Origin: Xanthomonas sacchari
GTDB taxonomy: Bacteria; Pseudomonadota; Gammaproteobacteria; Xanthomonadales; Xanthomonadaceae
Direction: 5' to 3'
NCBI RefSeq assembly: GCF_024266585.1
Contig: NZ_CP100647.1
Location: forward strand, 499,001-563,000
DNA: 64,000 bases
Position 1 is the first letter of the stretch. Every line of letters begins with the position of its first letter. Shown here one piece after another: positions 33,742-45,363 of the stretch. The notes below the pieces were generated by a model that was given only the letters and a program-made list of their open reading frames with translations, was not told where the DNA came from and made no database searches. The position numbers were made by a program, and so were the translations under genes.

Positions 33742-35607
33742 ATGAATGCCGCTGAGTCTGTTGCCACCGCCGCGCGCTACCGTCCTGTCGGACTGAGCCA
33801 CGCGGATACCGAGGTCCACCGCGATGCCGACGGCGTGCTGCGCTTGCGCGCGCGCGAACCGCTGGCGCCGCTGCCACGGCACCTGCTGCAGCGCCTGCAG
33901 CACTGGGCGCTGCACACCCCCGATGCGACCTTCGTGGCGCAGCGCGACGAAGATGGGCAGTGGCGACGCCTGAGCTATGCGCAGATGCTCGAGCGCACCC
34001 GCCGCATCGCCGCGCACCTGCTGGACATGGGGCTGTCGGCGCAACGGCCGCTGGCGATCCTGTCCGGCAACGATCTGGAGCACCTGCAGCTGGCGTTCGC
34101 GGCGATGTACGCCGGCATCCCGTACTGCCCGGTGTCGCCGGGCTATGCGTTGCTGTCGCGCGATTTCGCCAAGCTGCGGCATGTGGCCGAGGTGCTGCGC
34201 CCGGGCCTGCTGTTCTCCAGCGACGGCGACGCGTTCGCCCCGGCGATCGCTGCCGTGTTCCCCGCCGACGTACCGGCAGTGTGCGTGCGCGGAACCGTGC
34301 GCGACCGCGCCTGCCTGCGCTTCGAGGACCTGTTGGCGCCGCGCGCGCTGGACGCCGCCGATGCCGCCTTCGCCGCCTGCGGCCCGGACAGCATCGCCAA
34401 GTTCCTGTTCACCTCCGGCTCCACCCTGTTGCCCAAGGCGGTGATCACCACCCAGCGCATGCTGTGCGCGAACCAGCAGATGCTGCTGCAGACCTTCCCG
34501 GTGCTCGGCGAGACGCCGGTGCTGGTCGACTGGTTGCCGTGGAACCACACCTTCGGCGGCAGCCACAACATCGGCATCGCCCTGTACAACGGCGGCAGCT
34601 TCTACCTCGACGACGGCAAGCCGACCCCGGCGCTGTTCGAGCAGACCCTGCGCAACCTGCGCGAGATCGCGCCCACCGTGTACCTGAGCGTACCGCGCGG
34701 CTGGGAGCAGCTGGCGCAGGCGCTGGAACAGGATGCGGCGCTGCGCGAGACCTTCCTGTCGCGCATGCGCATGTTCTTCTTCGCCGCCGCGGCGCTGTCG
34801 CAGGAGGTCTGGGACCGCCTGGAGCGCATCGCCGAGGCGCATTGCGGCGAGCGCATCCGCATGCTTGCCGGCCTGGGCATGACCGAGTGCGCGCCCTCGT
34901 GCACCTTCACCCACGGCACCAGCAACACGCCCGGTGACGTCGGCGTGCCGGCGCCGGGCTGCGAGGTCAAGCTGGTGCCGGTCGGCGACAAGCTGGAAGC
35001 GCGCTTCCGCGGCCCGCACGTGATGCCCGGCTACTGGAACGCGCCGCTGCAGAGCGCCGAGGCCTTCGACGAGGAAGGCTTCTACCGCTCCGGCGACGCG
35101 CTCAAGCCGATCGATCCGCAGCATCCCGAGCGCGGCCTGCTGTTCGACGGGCGCCTGGCCGAGGACTTCAAGCTGTCCTCCGGCGTGTTCGTCAGCGTCG
35201 GTCCGTTGCGCACGCGGGTGCTGATGGAAGGCGCCGCCTACGTGCAGGACGTGGTGGTCACCGGCGCCGACCGCGACGCCATCGGCCTGCTGCTGTTCCC
35301 GCGGCTGGACGCGCTGCAGGCGCTGTCCGGGCTGCCGGCACAGGCCGCGCCGGCGCAGGTGCTGCAGGCGCCGCCGGTGCGCGCCTGGCTGCAGCGCCTG
35401 CTCGACACGCTCAACCGCAGCGCCACCGGCAGCGCCAGCCAGGTCGCGCGCGTGGCCTGGCTGGAGCAGCCGCCGAGCCTGGAGGCCGGCGAAATCACCG
35501 ACAAGGGCTCGATCAACCAGCGCAACGTGCTACGTACCCGTGCGGCGCTGGTCGAACAGCTCTACGCCGGGACCGCGCCGGGCGCGGTCGCGGCGCCGCC
35601 GTCATGA
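33742..35607 (+). CDS. fcs: Feruloyl-CoA synthetase
   Basis: This 621-residue ANL-superfamily ligase activates ferulate and related hydroxycinnamates with ATP and CoA. The adenylation motif is FLFTSGSTLLPKAV, followed by LPWNHTFGGSHNIGIALYNG, RMLAGLGMTECAPS and YRSGDALKPID. The C-terminal domain has SSGVFVSVGPLRTR and ends ITDKGSINQRNVL. The length fits Fcs (about 620). Start choice is uncertain: an ATG at 33733, three codons earlier, is equally possible. It supplies the substrate of Ech. Confidence 0.93.
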   Translation: MNAAESVATAARYRPVGLSHADTEVHRDADGVLRLRAREPLAPLPRHLLQRLQHWALHTPDATFVAQRDEDGQWRRLSYAQMLERTRRIAAHLLDMGLSAQRPLAILSGNDLEHLQLAFAAMYAGIPYCPVSPGYALLSRDFAKLRHVAEVLRPGLLFSSDGDAFAPAIAAVFPADVPAVCVRGTVRDRACLRFEDLLAPRALDAADAAFAACGPDSIAKFLFTSGSTLLPKAVITTQRMLCANQQMLLQTFPVLGETPVLVDWLPWNHTFGGSHNIGIALYNGGSFYLDDGKPTPALFEQTLRNLREIAPTVYLSVPRGWEQLAQALEQDAALRETFLSRMRMFFFAAAALSQEVWDRLERIAEAHCGERIRMLAGLGMTECAPSCTFTHGTSNTPGDVGVPAPGCEVKLVPVGDKLEARFRGPHVMPGYWNAPLQSAEAFDEEGFYRSGDALKPIDPQHPERGLLFDGRLAEDFKLSSGVFVSVGPLRTRVLMEGAAYVQDVVVTGADRDAIGLLLFPRLDALQALSGLPAQAAPAQVLQAPPVRAWLQRLLDTLNRSATGSASQVARVAWLEQPPSLEAGEITDKGSINQRNVLRTRAALVEQLYAGTAPGAVAAPPS

Positions 35608-35686
35608 CCAGGCCGCCCGGCCGCGGTACCGGATAGCCGGATCGCGCTTCTTCGCACCACTGGCTTCGAGACTTGGGAGGGAATCG

Positions 35687-37093
35687 ATGACTGTGTCTCA
35701 TGCGCGCGCCCGGCGTGCGCCCCGTACCGTGTGCCTGGCCGTGTTGTGCAGCGTCGGCTGCGCCCAGGCCGATGCCGAACCCAACGGCCCGCAGGGCAAG
35801 TTGCTGGCCGATCAGGAAGACTATTCGGCGCTGGCCGAGCGTCCGCGTGAGGGCTGGGAGAAGTGGAAGTACATCCCGCTCGACGACGGCTGGCTCAGCC
35901 TCGGCGGCGAGAGCCGCACGCTGTACGACTACCGCGAGCACGCCGGCTTCGGCCGCTTCGCCACCGATCCGCACGGCTACGCGCAGCAGCGCCTGCGGCT
36001 GTGGGCCGACTATCGGCCCTCGGCGTACGTGCGCCTGTTCGGCGAACTGGCCGACAGCCGCGTCGCCGGTCTGCAGACGCGGCCGGTGCAGGCCACCGAC
36101 CGCAATCCGCTGGACCTGGCGCAGGGCTTCGTCGAACTGTCCGACGGGCAGAAGGCGCCGGCCTGGCGCCTGCGCGCCGGCCGCCAGCAGATCGCCTACG
36201 CCTGGCAGCGCCTGCTCGACCCGCGCGATCCGGCCAATTCGCGCATGCCCTTCGACGCGGTGCGCCTGCTGACCCGGCAGCCGCGCTGGAGCGGCGGCCT
36301 GCTGTGGGGGCGGCCGGTGCTGACCCGCACCGGCAGCTTCGACGACCGCAGCAACCGCGACCAGCGCCTGTGGGGCGCGCACGCCGAAGTGCCGTTGTCC
36401 ACGCGGCAGCCGAAGGCGGCGCTGCTGGAAACGCTGTACCTGGATACCGTGCAGGACGGGCGCCGCTATGGCGGCGTGGTCGGCGAGGAGCATCGGCACA
36501 CCCTGTCCACACGGCTGAGCGGCGCCGTGCAGGGCTGGGACTACGACCTGGAACTGATCGGCCAGCGCGGCCGGTTCGCCGGCCAGCGCGTGCGCGCCTG
36601 GCAGGGCACGCTGTTCGGCGGCTACACCTTCGCCACGACGGCGTGGACGCCGCGCCTGGGTTGGCGCATGGAGGTCTCTTCCGGCGACCGCGATCCGCGC
36701 GATGGCGAACTGAACACCTTCAACGGCCTGTACGCGCGCGCCTCGGTGTTCGACGGCAGCATGATCAGCAGCAACGTGCGTGCGGTGGGCCCGGAGCTGG
36801 TGCTGCGTCCCAGCGAGCGGCTGTGGATCGACATGTACGTGCTCAAGCTGCAGCGGCAGAGCCTGCACGACGGCGTGTACGCGGCCGGCTGGCGGGTGCT
36901 GCAACCGGGCGACGCCAACGCCGCGCGCGACATCGGCACGCGCTCGGTGCTGTGGGTGAAGTACCGCTTCAATGCCTTCGCCAGCCTGGACGTGTACGCC
37001 CACTACACCCAGGCCGGGCCGTTCCTGCGCGAGGGACCCGTCCGCGGCCGCGACTACTTCTACACCGCCCCCTTCCTGACCTTGCGTTTCTGA
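35687..37093 (+). CDS. Outer-membrane porin, alginate-export (AlgE-like) family
   Basis: This 468-residue protein has a signal peptide (cleavage after CAQA, about residue 29) and alternating beta-strand patterns throughout (LRLWADYRPSAYVRLFGELA, LRAGRQQIAYAWQRLL). It ends in Phe (TLRF), as outer-membrane barrels do. The alginate_exp domain family includes channels for aromatic acids in catabolic clusters. Its position between fcs and an MFS gene suggests uptake of phenolic substrates rather than alginate export. GGGAGG lies 6 bp before the ATG. Confidence 0.85.
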   Translation: MTVSHARARRAPRTVCLAVLCSVGCAQADAEPNGPQGKLLADQEDYSALAERPREGWEKWKYIPLDDGWLSLGGESRTLYDYREHAGFGRFATDPHGYAQQRLRLWADYRPSAYVRLFGELADSRVAGLQTRPVQATDRNPLDLAQGFVELSDGQKAPAWRLRAGRQQIAYAWQRLLDPRDPANSRMPFDAVRLLTRQPRWSGGLLWGRPVLTRTGSFDDRSNRDQRLWGAHAEVPLSTRQPKAALLETLYLDTVQDGRRYGGVVGEEHRHTLSTRLSGAVQGWDYDLELIGQRGRFAGQRVRAWQGTLFGGYTFATTAWTPRLGWRMEVSSGDRDPRDGELNTFNGLYARASVFDGSMISSNVRAVGPELVLRPSERLWIDMYVLKLQRQSLHDGVYAAGWRVLQPGDANAARDIGTRSVLWVKYRFNAFASLDVYAHYTQAGPFLREGPVRGRDYFYTAPFLTLRF

Positions 37094-37107
37094 GCCGGAG
37101 CCTTCCC

Positions 37108-38430
37108 ATGCGCGATCCGCTGCCATCGCCTGCGCCGTACCGCCCGCTGTATGCGTGGTACGTCACCATCGTGCTGTTGCTGGCCTACACGCTGTCATTC
37201 GTCGACCGACAGATCCTCGGACTGCTGGTGCAGCCGATCAAGCGCGACCTGCAGTTGTCCGACTCGGCCTTCAGCCTGGTCCACGGCTTCGCCTTCGCGG
37301 TGTTCTACACGCTGATCGGGGTGATGCTGGGGCGCGTCGCCGACCGCCGCAACCGCCGCAACCTGATCGTGCTGGGCGTGGTGGTGTGGATCGCGGCGAC
37401 CGCGGCCGGCGCCTACGTCACCAGCTTCTTCACCCTTTTCCTGGCGCGGGTGTTCGTCGGCGTCGGCGAGGCCTCGCTGTCGCCGGCGGCGTACTCGATG
37501 CTGGCCGACTACTTCCCGCCGGAAAAGCGCGCGCGGGCGATGAGCGTGTACACCTCCGGCGTCTACATCGGCTCGGCGGCGGCGTTCATCGTCGGCGGCC
37601 TGGTGATTGCGGCCACCAGCAAGGAGAGCACGGTGGTGTTGCCGTTGCTGGGCAGCTTCCGGCCCTGGCAAGCGGCCTTCATCCTGGTCGCGCTGCCCGG
37701 GCTGGCGGTGATCGCGTTGATGGCCACGGTGCGCGAGCCGGCGCGGCGCGAGCAGGCCGCGGCGGTGCCGAGCGTGCGCCCTGACCTGGGCCATCTGCGC
37801 GACAACGCGCGGGTGTACGTGGCGCTGTTCCTGGCCAATGGCGTGATCGCGATGATCACCTTCGGCATCACCGCCTGGCTGCCGGCCACCTTCATCCGCC
37901 GCTGGCAGTGGACCCCGGGCGAGATCGGCCCGGCCTACGGCATCATCATCCTCACCTTCGGCATCGCCGGCATGCTGTTCAGCGGTTTCCTCGCCGACCG
38001 CCTGGCCGCGCGCGGCAGCCGCGACGCGGCGCTGAAGATCTCGCTGGTCGGGGCCTTGCTGCTGGTGGTCAGCAGTGGGCTGTTCGCGGTCGCGCCGGGG
38101 CCGTGGCCGGCGCTGGCGGCGATCGCGCTGACCACGTTCCTGTTGGGCATGCCGGTGGCGCTGGCGCCGGCGATCCTGCAGGCGGTCACCCCCAACCGCC
38201 TGCGCGGCCAGGTCACCTCGATCTACCTGCTGCTGGTCAACCTGATCGGGCTGGGCCTGGGCCCGTACCTGGTGGCGCTGGGCACCGATCACGTGCTCGG
38301 CGACGAGCGCCAGGTCGGTTTGTCGCTGGGCGTGGTGTGCATGGGCGCGGCGCTGCTCGGCGCGTTGTGCCTGTGGAGCGCGGCCGCGCCGTACCGGGCG
38401 CTGCTGCGGCGCGTGGACGCGGCGTTGTGA
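37108..38430 (+). CDS. MFS transporter (aromatic-acid uptake likely)
   Basis: This 440-residue inner-membrane protein has about 12 hydrophobic segments and the MFS loop motif GRVADRRNRRN between helices 2 and 3. Early blocks are VDRQILGLLVQPIKRDLQLS and FVGVGEASLSPAAYSMLADY, as in the hexuronate/aromatic-acid (spinster-like) branch. It starts 14 bp after the porin gene, with GGAG 8 bp upstream of the ATG. Porin and MFS together would import hydroxycinnamates. The substrate is inferred from position. Confidence 0.88.
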   Translation: MRDPLPSPAPYRPLYAWYVTIVLLLAYTLSFVDRQILGLLVQPIKRDLQLSDSAFSLVHGFAFAVFYTLIGVMLGRVADRRNRRNLIVLGVVVWIAATAAGAYVTSFFTLFLARVFVGVGEASLSPAAYSMLADYFPPEKRARAMSVYTSGVYIGSAAAFIVGGLVIAATSKESTVVLPLLGSFRPWQAAFILVALPGLAVIALMATVREPARREQAAAVPSVRPDLGHLRDNARVYVALFLANGVIAMITFGITAWLPATFIRRWQWTPGEIGPAYGIIILTFGIAGMLFSGFLADRLAARGSRDAALKISLVGALLLVVSSGLFAVAPGPWPALAAIALTTFLLGMPVALAPAILQAVTPNRLRGQVTSIYLLLVNLIGLGLGPYLVALGTDHVLGDERQVGLSLGVVCMGAALLGALCLWSAAAPYRALLRRVDAAL

Positions 38431-38544
38431 CCATGCGCGGCCATGCCCCTACAATGCAACGGCGACGGCGCTGCCGGCCGGCGCCGATGGATGCGCGCGC
38501 ATCCGCCGTGGCCTGTTCGCAGGAAGCCCCTTGCAGGAAGCGCA

Positions 38545-39054
38545 GTGAGTTCGAAACCCAGTCCCGAGATGTCCAGCACCGCGTTGCCCGCCGATCCGCA
38601 CACGGTGGACAGCGTGGACCAGCGACGCCTGACCAGCCTGATCGGCTACCGCATCACCCGCACCGAACTGCAGGTGCGGCGCCTGTTCCAGGAGTGCGTG
38701 CGCGCCTTCGAGCTGAAACCGGTGGAGTATTCGCTGCTGGTGCTGGTGGACGCCAACCCGGGCATCAATCAGCGCCAGTTGGGCGAAGTGCTGAGCGTGT
38801 CGCCGCCGAACCTGGCCATCGTCGTGGCGCGCCTGGTCAAGCGCAAACTGCTGCGGCAGGTGCGCGGGCGCCAGGATCGGCGCATGCAGCACCTGCACCT
38901 GACCGCGCCCGGCACGGCGCTGCTGGCGCAGGCCGAAGCCGAGGTGGTGCGCATGGAGCAGCAGCTCGGTGGCGCGCTGGGGGCGACCTCGGCACGCGCG
39001 CTGCTGCAGGCGCTGGACCGGTTGGACCAGGTGGACGCGCTCGAGCGTCTGTAG
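38545..39054 (+). CDS. MarR family regulator of the hydroxycinnamate cluster
   Basis: This 169-residue winged-helix regulator contains the MarR core ELKPVEYSLLVLVDANPGIN, RQLGEVLSVSPPNLAIVV, ARLVKRKLLRQ and the wing RGRQDRRMQHLHLT. It probably corresponds to HcaR/FerR-type repressors that respond to hydroxycinnamoyl-CoA. I chose the GTG at 38545 (AGGA 6 bp upstream); an ATG at 38569 is the alternative. It lies inside the cluster it likely controls. Confidence 0.85.
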   Translation: MSSKPSPEMSSTALPADPHTVDSVDQRRLTSLIGYRITRTELQVRRLFQECVRAFELKPVEYSLLVLVDANPGINQRQLGEVLSVSPPNLAIVVARLVKRKLLRQVRGRQDRRMQHLHLTAPGTALLAQAEAEVVRMEQQLGGALGATSARALLQALDRLDQVDALERL

Positions 39055-39238
39055 CGGTCGCCCACGGCGCGGCTGGCCCCTGCCGTCCGTCCTTTTTCCT
39101 TGCTGATTCCCGACCCGCCGCCAGCAGCCCGCTGACCGCGCGCGTCGCCGCGTGGCCGCGCCCCGCGCACGGCGGCGCCTGTCCGCGTTCCTGTCCCCCC
39201 GCACCCCGCCGTTCCCCTTTTGCTTGGAGTGCCTGCCC

Positions 39239-40252
39239 GTGAAGCGTGCCCGTTTTCGTGTTCCGTCGTCGCCGCGTGCCCGCGCTCGCGCGTCCCTGCT
39301 CGCCCTGTCGGCCATCGCCTGGGTCGCGCCGGCCGCGGCGCAATCGGTGCCGCAGAGCGCCACCCTGCCGACCGGCATCAACACCGGAGGGACCAGTTTC
39401 TTCGATGGCTTCAGCAAGCCCAATCCGGGCTGGACCGCGATCCAGTACCTGCGCCGCTACGACTTCGATGCGATCAAGGACGCGCACGGCGACGACGTGC
39501 CGGTGTTCCGCGATCCGCACATCGGTTCCTCGGTCTGGGTCACCCAGGTCGCCTACCTCAGCGACTACAAGTTGTTCGGCGGCTCCCTCGGCATCACCGC
39601 GCTGGCCGCGCTGGTCGATCTGGACACCTCGTTCGCGTACGACAGCCCGGTGGCGCTGCGCGACAACGGCCTCGGCCTGGGCGACCTGACCATCGGCCCG
39701 TACCTGCAGATGGCGCCGGTGATCCGCGACGGCCGCCCGGTGTTCTCGCAGCGTTTCGAACTGGATGCGCTGGTGCCGATCGGCAAGTTCGACCGCAACC
39801 GCGACGTCAACCAGGGCGCGGGCTACTGGTCGGTGCTGCCGAGCTGGGCCTTCAGCATCCTGCCCACGCCGCGCTGGGAGATCAGCGGGCGCCTGAACTA
39901 CATCTACAACTTCCGCGCCGACAAGGCCTCCAACGTGCCGCAGGGCGACGGCTTCGTGTTCCGCAACGGCCAGGCCGGCGACGCCGCCTGGCTCAACTTC
40001 GCCAGCTCGCTGGAAGTGGTCAATGGCCTGCACCTGGGCATCAACGGCTACTACCTCAAGCAGCTGCGCGACAACCGCACCAACGGCCAGCGCGTGGCCG
40101 ACAGCAAGCAGACCCAGTTCTACCTGGGGCCGGGCCTGTCGTGGCGGATCGACCAGAAGAACATCTTCAACGCCAACTTCTACATGCCGGTGGAGGTCAA
40201 GAACGCGCCCTCCGGCGACAACGTCAACCTGCAATACGTCCACGTCTTCTGA
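39239..40252 (+). CDS. SphA-like outer-membrane transporter (phenol-degradation MetA family)
   Basis: This 337-residue protein starts at a GTG (GGAG 9 bp upstream) with a signal peptide (SLLALSAIAWVAPAAAQS, cleavage near residue 35). It continues with beta-rich segments (YLSDYKLFGGSLGITALAAL, WEISGRLNYIYNF) and a terminal Phe. It fits the COG4313/SphA group of outer-membrane channels found in aromatic pathways. It is the second porin in this cluster and precedes the alcohol dehydrogenase gene by 30 bp, so it may admit a different substrate, perhaps a monolignol. Confidence 0.8.
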   Translation: MKRARFRVPSSPRARARASLLALSAIAWVAPAAAQSVPQSATLPTGINTGGTSFFDGFSKPNPGWTAIQYLRRYDFDAIKDAHGDDVPVFRDPHIGSSVWVTQVAYLSDYKLFGGSLGITALAALVDLDTSFAYDSPVALRDNGLGLGDLTIGPYLQMAPVIRDGRPVFSQRFELDALVPIGKFDRNRDVNQGAGYWSVLPSWAFSILPTPRWEISGRLNYIYNFRADKASNVPQGDGFVFRNGQAGDAAWLNFASSLEVVNGLHLGINGYYLKQLRDNRTNGQRVADSKQTQFYLGPGLSWRIDQKNIFNANFYMPVEVKNAPSGDNVNLQYVHVF

Positions 40253-40282
40253 CGCCCAACCCCGCAACGGAAACGCGCTGCC

Positions 40283-41050
40283 ATGAACCTGCACAACAAG
40301 ACCCTCCTCGTCACCGGCGTGGCCTCCGGCATCGGCGCCGAGGTCGCGCGCCTGGCGCGCTTCCACGGCGCCACGGTGATCGGCATCGATCGCCAGCCGG
40401 TCAACATGACCCTGCACGGCTTCCACCAGGCCGACTTGGGCGATCCGGCCTCGATCGACGCGCTGGTGGCGCAGTTGCCCGAGCGCATCGATGCGCTGGC
40501 CAACATCGCCGGCGTGCCCGGCACCGCGCCGGTGGACGTGGTGGCCAAGGTCAACTACCTGGGCCTGCGCCACCTCAGCCAGGCGCTGCTGCCGCGCATC
40601 GTGCCCGGCGGCAGCATCATCAACATCGCCTCGATCCTCGGCGCGGAGTGGCCGCAACGGCTGGACCTGCACAAGCAACTGGCCGCCACCGACAGCTACG
40701 CCGCCGGCCACGACTGGCTGGCGGCGCATCCGGTGCCGCAGGACACCTGTTACCAGTACTTCAAGGAGGCGCTGATCGTGTGGACGCTGCTGCGCTCGCG
40801 CGACTGGTTCGCCGAGCATTCGGTACGCGTCAACAGCGTCGCGCCGGGGCCGGTGTTCACGCCGATCCTGGGCGATTTCGTCACCATGCTCGGGCCCGAG
40901 CGGGTCCAGGCCGACGCCGGCAAGATGAAGCGTCCGGCCTATGCCGACGAAGTCGCCGAGGCGGTGGTGTTCCTGGCCTCCGATGCGGCGCGCTGGATCA
41001 ACGGCGTCAACCTGCCGGTGGACGGCGGCCTGGCCGCCGCGTCCCTCTGA
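40283..41050 (+). CDS. calA: Coniferyl-alcohol dehydrogenase-like SDR
   Basis: This 255-residue SDR has TGVASGIGAEVARLARFHGA (NAD-binding), ANIAGVPGTAPVD, INIASILGAEWP, YQYFKEAL (YxxxK) and the C-terminal LPVDGG. The sequence pattern matches CalA-type coniferyl-alcohol dehydrogenases (known from Pseudomonas sp. HR199), which oxidise coniferyl alcohol to the aldehyde. The adjacent aldehyde dehydrogenase supports this. The assignment is by memory of the family; another phenylpropanoid alcohol is possible. Confidence 0.75.
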   Translation: MNLHNKTLLVTGVASGIGAEVARLARFHGATVIGIDRQPVNMTLHGFHQADLGDPASIDALVAQLPERIDALANIAGVPGTAPVDVVAKVNYLGLRHLSQALLPRIVPGGSIINIASILGAEWPQRLDLHKQLAATDSYAAGHDWLAAHPVPQDTCYQYFKEALIVWTLLRSRDWFAEHSVRVNSVAPGPVFTPILGDFVTMLGPERVQADAGKMKRPAYADEVAEAVVFLASDAARWINGVNLPVDGGLAAASL

Positions 41051-41091
41051 GCGCGCCCCTCTCTTCTTTCCTTTCCACGCGAGTACACAGC

Positions 41092-42561
41092 ATGCACAGC
41101 ACCGAACCCCTGGCCGCCGCGTCCACCTGGAGCGAGCGCATCTTCAATGGCGAGTGGATCGCCGCCCAGGGCGGCGTTCTCGAGGTAATCGAACCGGGCA
41201 GCGGCACGCCGCTGCATCGCGTCGGCCAGGCCAATGCGGCCGATGTGAGCGCGGCGGTGGCGCAGGCGCGCGAGGCGCAGCGCGCCTGGGCGGCCACGCC
41301 GCCGCGCGAGCGCGCGGCGGTGTTCCATCGCGCCGCGCAGGTGCTGCAGCAGCACGCGGCCGCCGCCGCGGCGCTGATCGCCCGCGAAACCGGCGGCATC
41401 CTGCCCAAGGGCGAGCACGAGGTGCGCGAGGCGATCGTGCTGCTGCAGCAGGCCGCGGCGATGCCGCTGCAGGCGCAGGGCCAGGTGCTGCCGACCGCAC
41501 CGGGCCGGCTGAGCCTGGCGCGGCGCCTGCCGCTGGGCGTGGTCGGGGTGATCTCGCCGTTCAACTTCCCGCTGGTGCTGTCGCTGCGCTCGGTGGCGCC
41601 GGCGCTGGCGGTCGGCAATGCGGTGGTGCTCAAGCCCGATCCGCGCACGCCGTACGCCGGCGGCTTCGTCATCGCCGAAGTGCTGCAGCAGGCCGGCCTG
41701 CCGAAGGGCCTGCTGCACGTGCTGCCGGGCGGCGCGGACGCCGGCCAGGCGCTGGTCGAGGCGCCGGGCGTGCCGATGATCGCGTTCACCGGTTCCACCG
41801 CCGCCGGCCGCCGCATCGGCGAGCTGGCCGGCAAGCACCTGAAGAAGACCGCGCTGGAGCTGGGCGGCAAGAATTCGCTGATCGTGCTCGACGATGCCGA
41901 CCTGGACAAGGCGGTGTCGGCGATCGCCTTCGGCGCGTACTTCCACCAGGGCCAGATCTGCATGGCCACCGGCCGCGTGCTGGTCCAGCGCCGCATCGCC
42001 GCCGAACTGACCCGGCGCCTTGCGGAGAAGGCGCGGCATCTGCCGGTCGGCGACCCGGCCACCGCGCACGTCGCGCTCGGCCCGATCATCGACCAGCGCC
42101 AGCTGCAGCACGTCAAGGAGGTGGTCGATGCCTCGGTGGCGGCGGGCGCGGTGGTCGAGGCCGGCGGTACCCACGACGGCCTGTTCTACGCGGCCACGGT
42201 GCTGTCGAACGTGCAGCCGGGCATGCCGGCGTTCGAGGAGGAAGTGTTCGGCCCGGTGGCCAACGTGATCGCCTTCGACAGCGACGACGAGGCGGTGGCG
42301 CTGGCCAACCAGACCGAGTACGGCCTGTCGGCCGGCATCCTGTCGGCCTCGGTGGGCCGCGCGATGGCGCTAGGCGAACGCCTGCACACCGGCCTGCTGC
42401 ACATCAACGACCAGACCGTGGCCGACGAAGTCACCAACCCGTTCGGCGGCACCGGCGCTTCCGGCAACGGCACCAGCATGGGCGGCCCGGCCGACTGGGG
42501 CCAGTACACGCACTGGCAATGGGTGACGATCCAGGACAGCGCGCCGCAGTATCCGTTCTGA
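41092..42561 (+). CDS. vdh: Aromatic aldehyde dehydrogenase (vanillin/benzaldehyde dehydrogenase)
   Basis: This 489-residue ALDH has the motif GVISPFNFPLVLSLRSVAPA, catalytic Glu in ALELGGKNSLIVLDDAD and catalytic Cys in FHQGQICMATGR. The tail GGTGASGNGTSMGGPADWGQ is typical of benzaldehyde/vanillin dehydrogenases. It should convert the vanillin or 4-hydroxybenzaldehyde released by Ech to vanillate or 4-hydroxybenzoate. It could also act on coniferaldehyde. It is the last gene of the rightward upper-pathway cluster; a REP array follows. Confidence 0.88.
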   Translation: MHSTEPLAAASTWSERIFNGEWIAAQGGVLEVIEPGSGTPLHRVGQANAADVSAAVAQAREAQRAWAATPPRERAAVFHRAAQVLQQHAAAAAALIARETGGILPKGEHEVREAIVLLQQAAAMPLQAQGQVLPTAPGRLSLARRLPLGVVGVISPFNFPLVLSLRSVAPALAVGNAVVLKPDPRTPYAGGFVIAEVLQQAGLPKGLLHVLPGGADAGQALVEAPGVPMIAFTGSTAAGRRIGELAGKHLKKTALELGGKNSLIVLDDADLDKAVSAIAFGAYFHQGQICMATGRVLVQRRIAAELTRRLAEKARHLPVGDPATAHVALGPIIDQRQLQHVKEVVDASVAAGAVVEAGGTHDGLFYAATVLSNVQPGMPAFEEEVFGPVANVIAFDSDDEAVALANQTEYGLSAGILSASVGRAMALGERLHTGLLHINDQTVADEVTNPFGGTGASGNGTSMGGPADWGQYTHWQWVTIQDSAPQYPF

Positions 42562-42674
42562 GTGTGGGTTCGCCGGGCGTCGGTGTGGCGCCCGGCGATG
42601 CGTCTGGCCGACCAGCACAGGAATCAAGCAAAGGAATCGCGCTTGGCCGGTTCGCGTGTGGGTTGGAATCCCTG

Positions 42675-42754
42675 GTCGCGGCTGAAGCCGCTCCTACGAC
42701 ATGCGACGGCGTCTTACGCTGCAGCGCAGATGTAGGAGCGGCTTCAGCCGCGAC
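42675..42754. repeat. Inverted REP pair preceding the tandem array
   Basis: GTCGCGGCTGAAGCCGCTCC (42675 onward) faces GTAGGAGCGGCTTCAGCCGC (42732 onward) across a 34-bp spacer. The right unit is also the first REP of the tandem array. Confidence 0.85.
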
Positions 42755-43112
42755 GCGGGAGGTATGAAGATGCGGGGCGGGGCCGGCGCGTCGGGACTGA
42801 AGTCCCTCCCACAGTGCAGTGCCCCGACAGTGCTGGTGCTGCGGATGTGGGAGCGGCTTCAGCCGCGACGCGGGGAGGTATGAAGATGCGGAGCGGGGTC
42901 GGCGCGTCGGGACTGAAGTCCCTCCCACAGTGCAGTGCCCCGACAGTGCTGGTGCTGCGGATGTGGGAGCGGCTTCAGCCGCGACGCGGTGAGGTATGAA
43001 GATGCGGGGCGGGGTCAGCGCGTCGGGACTGAAGTCCCTCCCACAGTCAGTGCCCCGACAGTGCTGGTGCTGCGGATGTGGGAGCGGCTTCAGCCGCGAC
43101 GCGGGGAGATGG
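42731..43112. repeat. Tandem array of composite REP units (115-116 bp, three full copies plus a partial)
   Basis: Each unit carries two hairpins: GAGCGGCTTCAGCCGCGACG, and about 60 bp later GTCGGGACTGAAGTCCCTCC. Units start near 42731, 42846, 42962 and 43077. Copies differ at few positions, so amplification is recent. Short open frames across it are artefacts of the repeat. The whole gene gap 42562-43164 is filled by this repeat material. It lies between the converging aldehyde dehydrogenase and pobR genes. Confidence 0.92.
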
Positions 43113-43164
43113 AAGGTGCAGTACGAGCCAATGGGTAGAGAGTGAAGCCTTTCCCGCAGGTGCG

Positions 43165-45363
<2,199 letters not shown>

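Noticed and set aside
33628..35124. Long minus-strand frame opposite fcs
   Set aside because: High GC leaves antisense frames open; the plus strand encodes an intact ligase with all ANL motifs.
42731..43112. Possible CRISPR array
   Set aside because: The period is 115-116 bp, with no unique spacers: the whole unit repeats. It contains REP hairpins and has no cas genes nearby.
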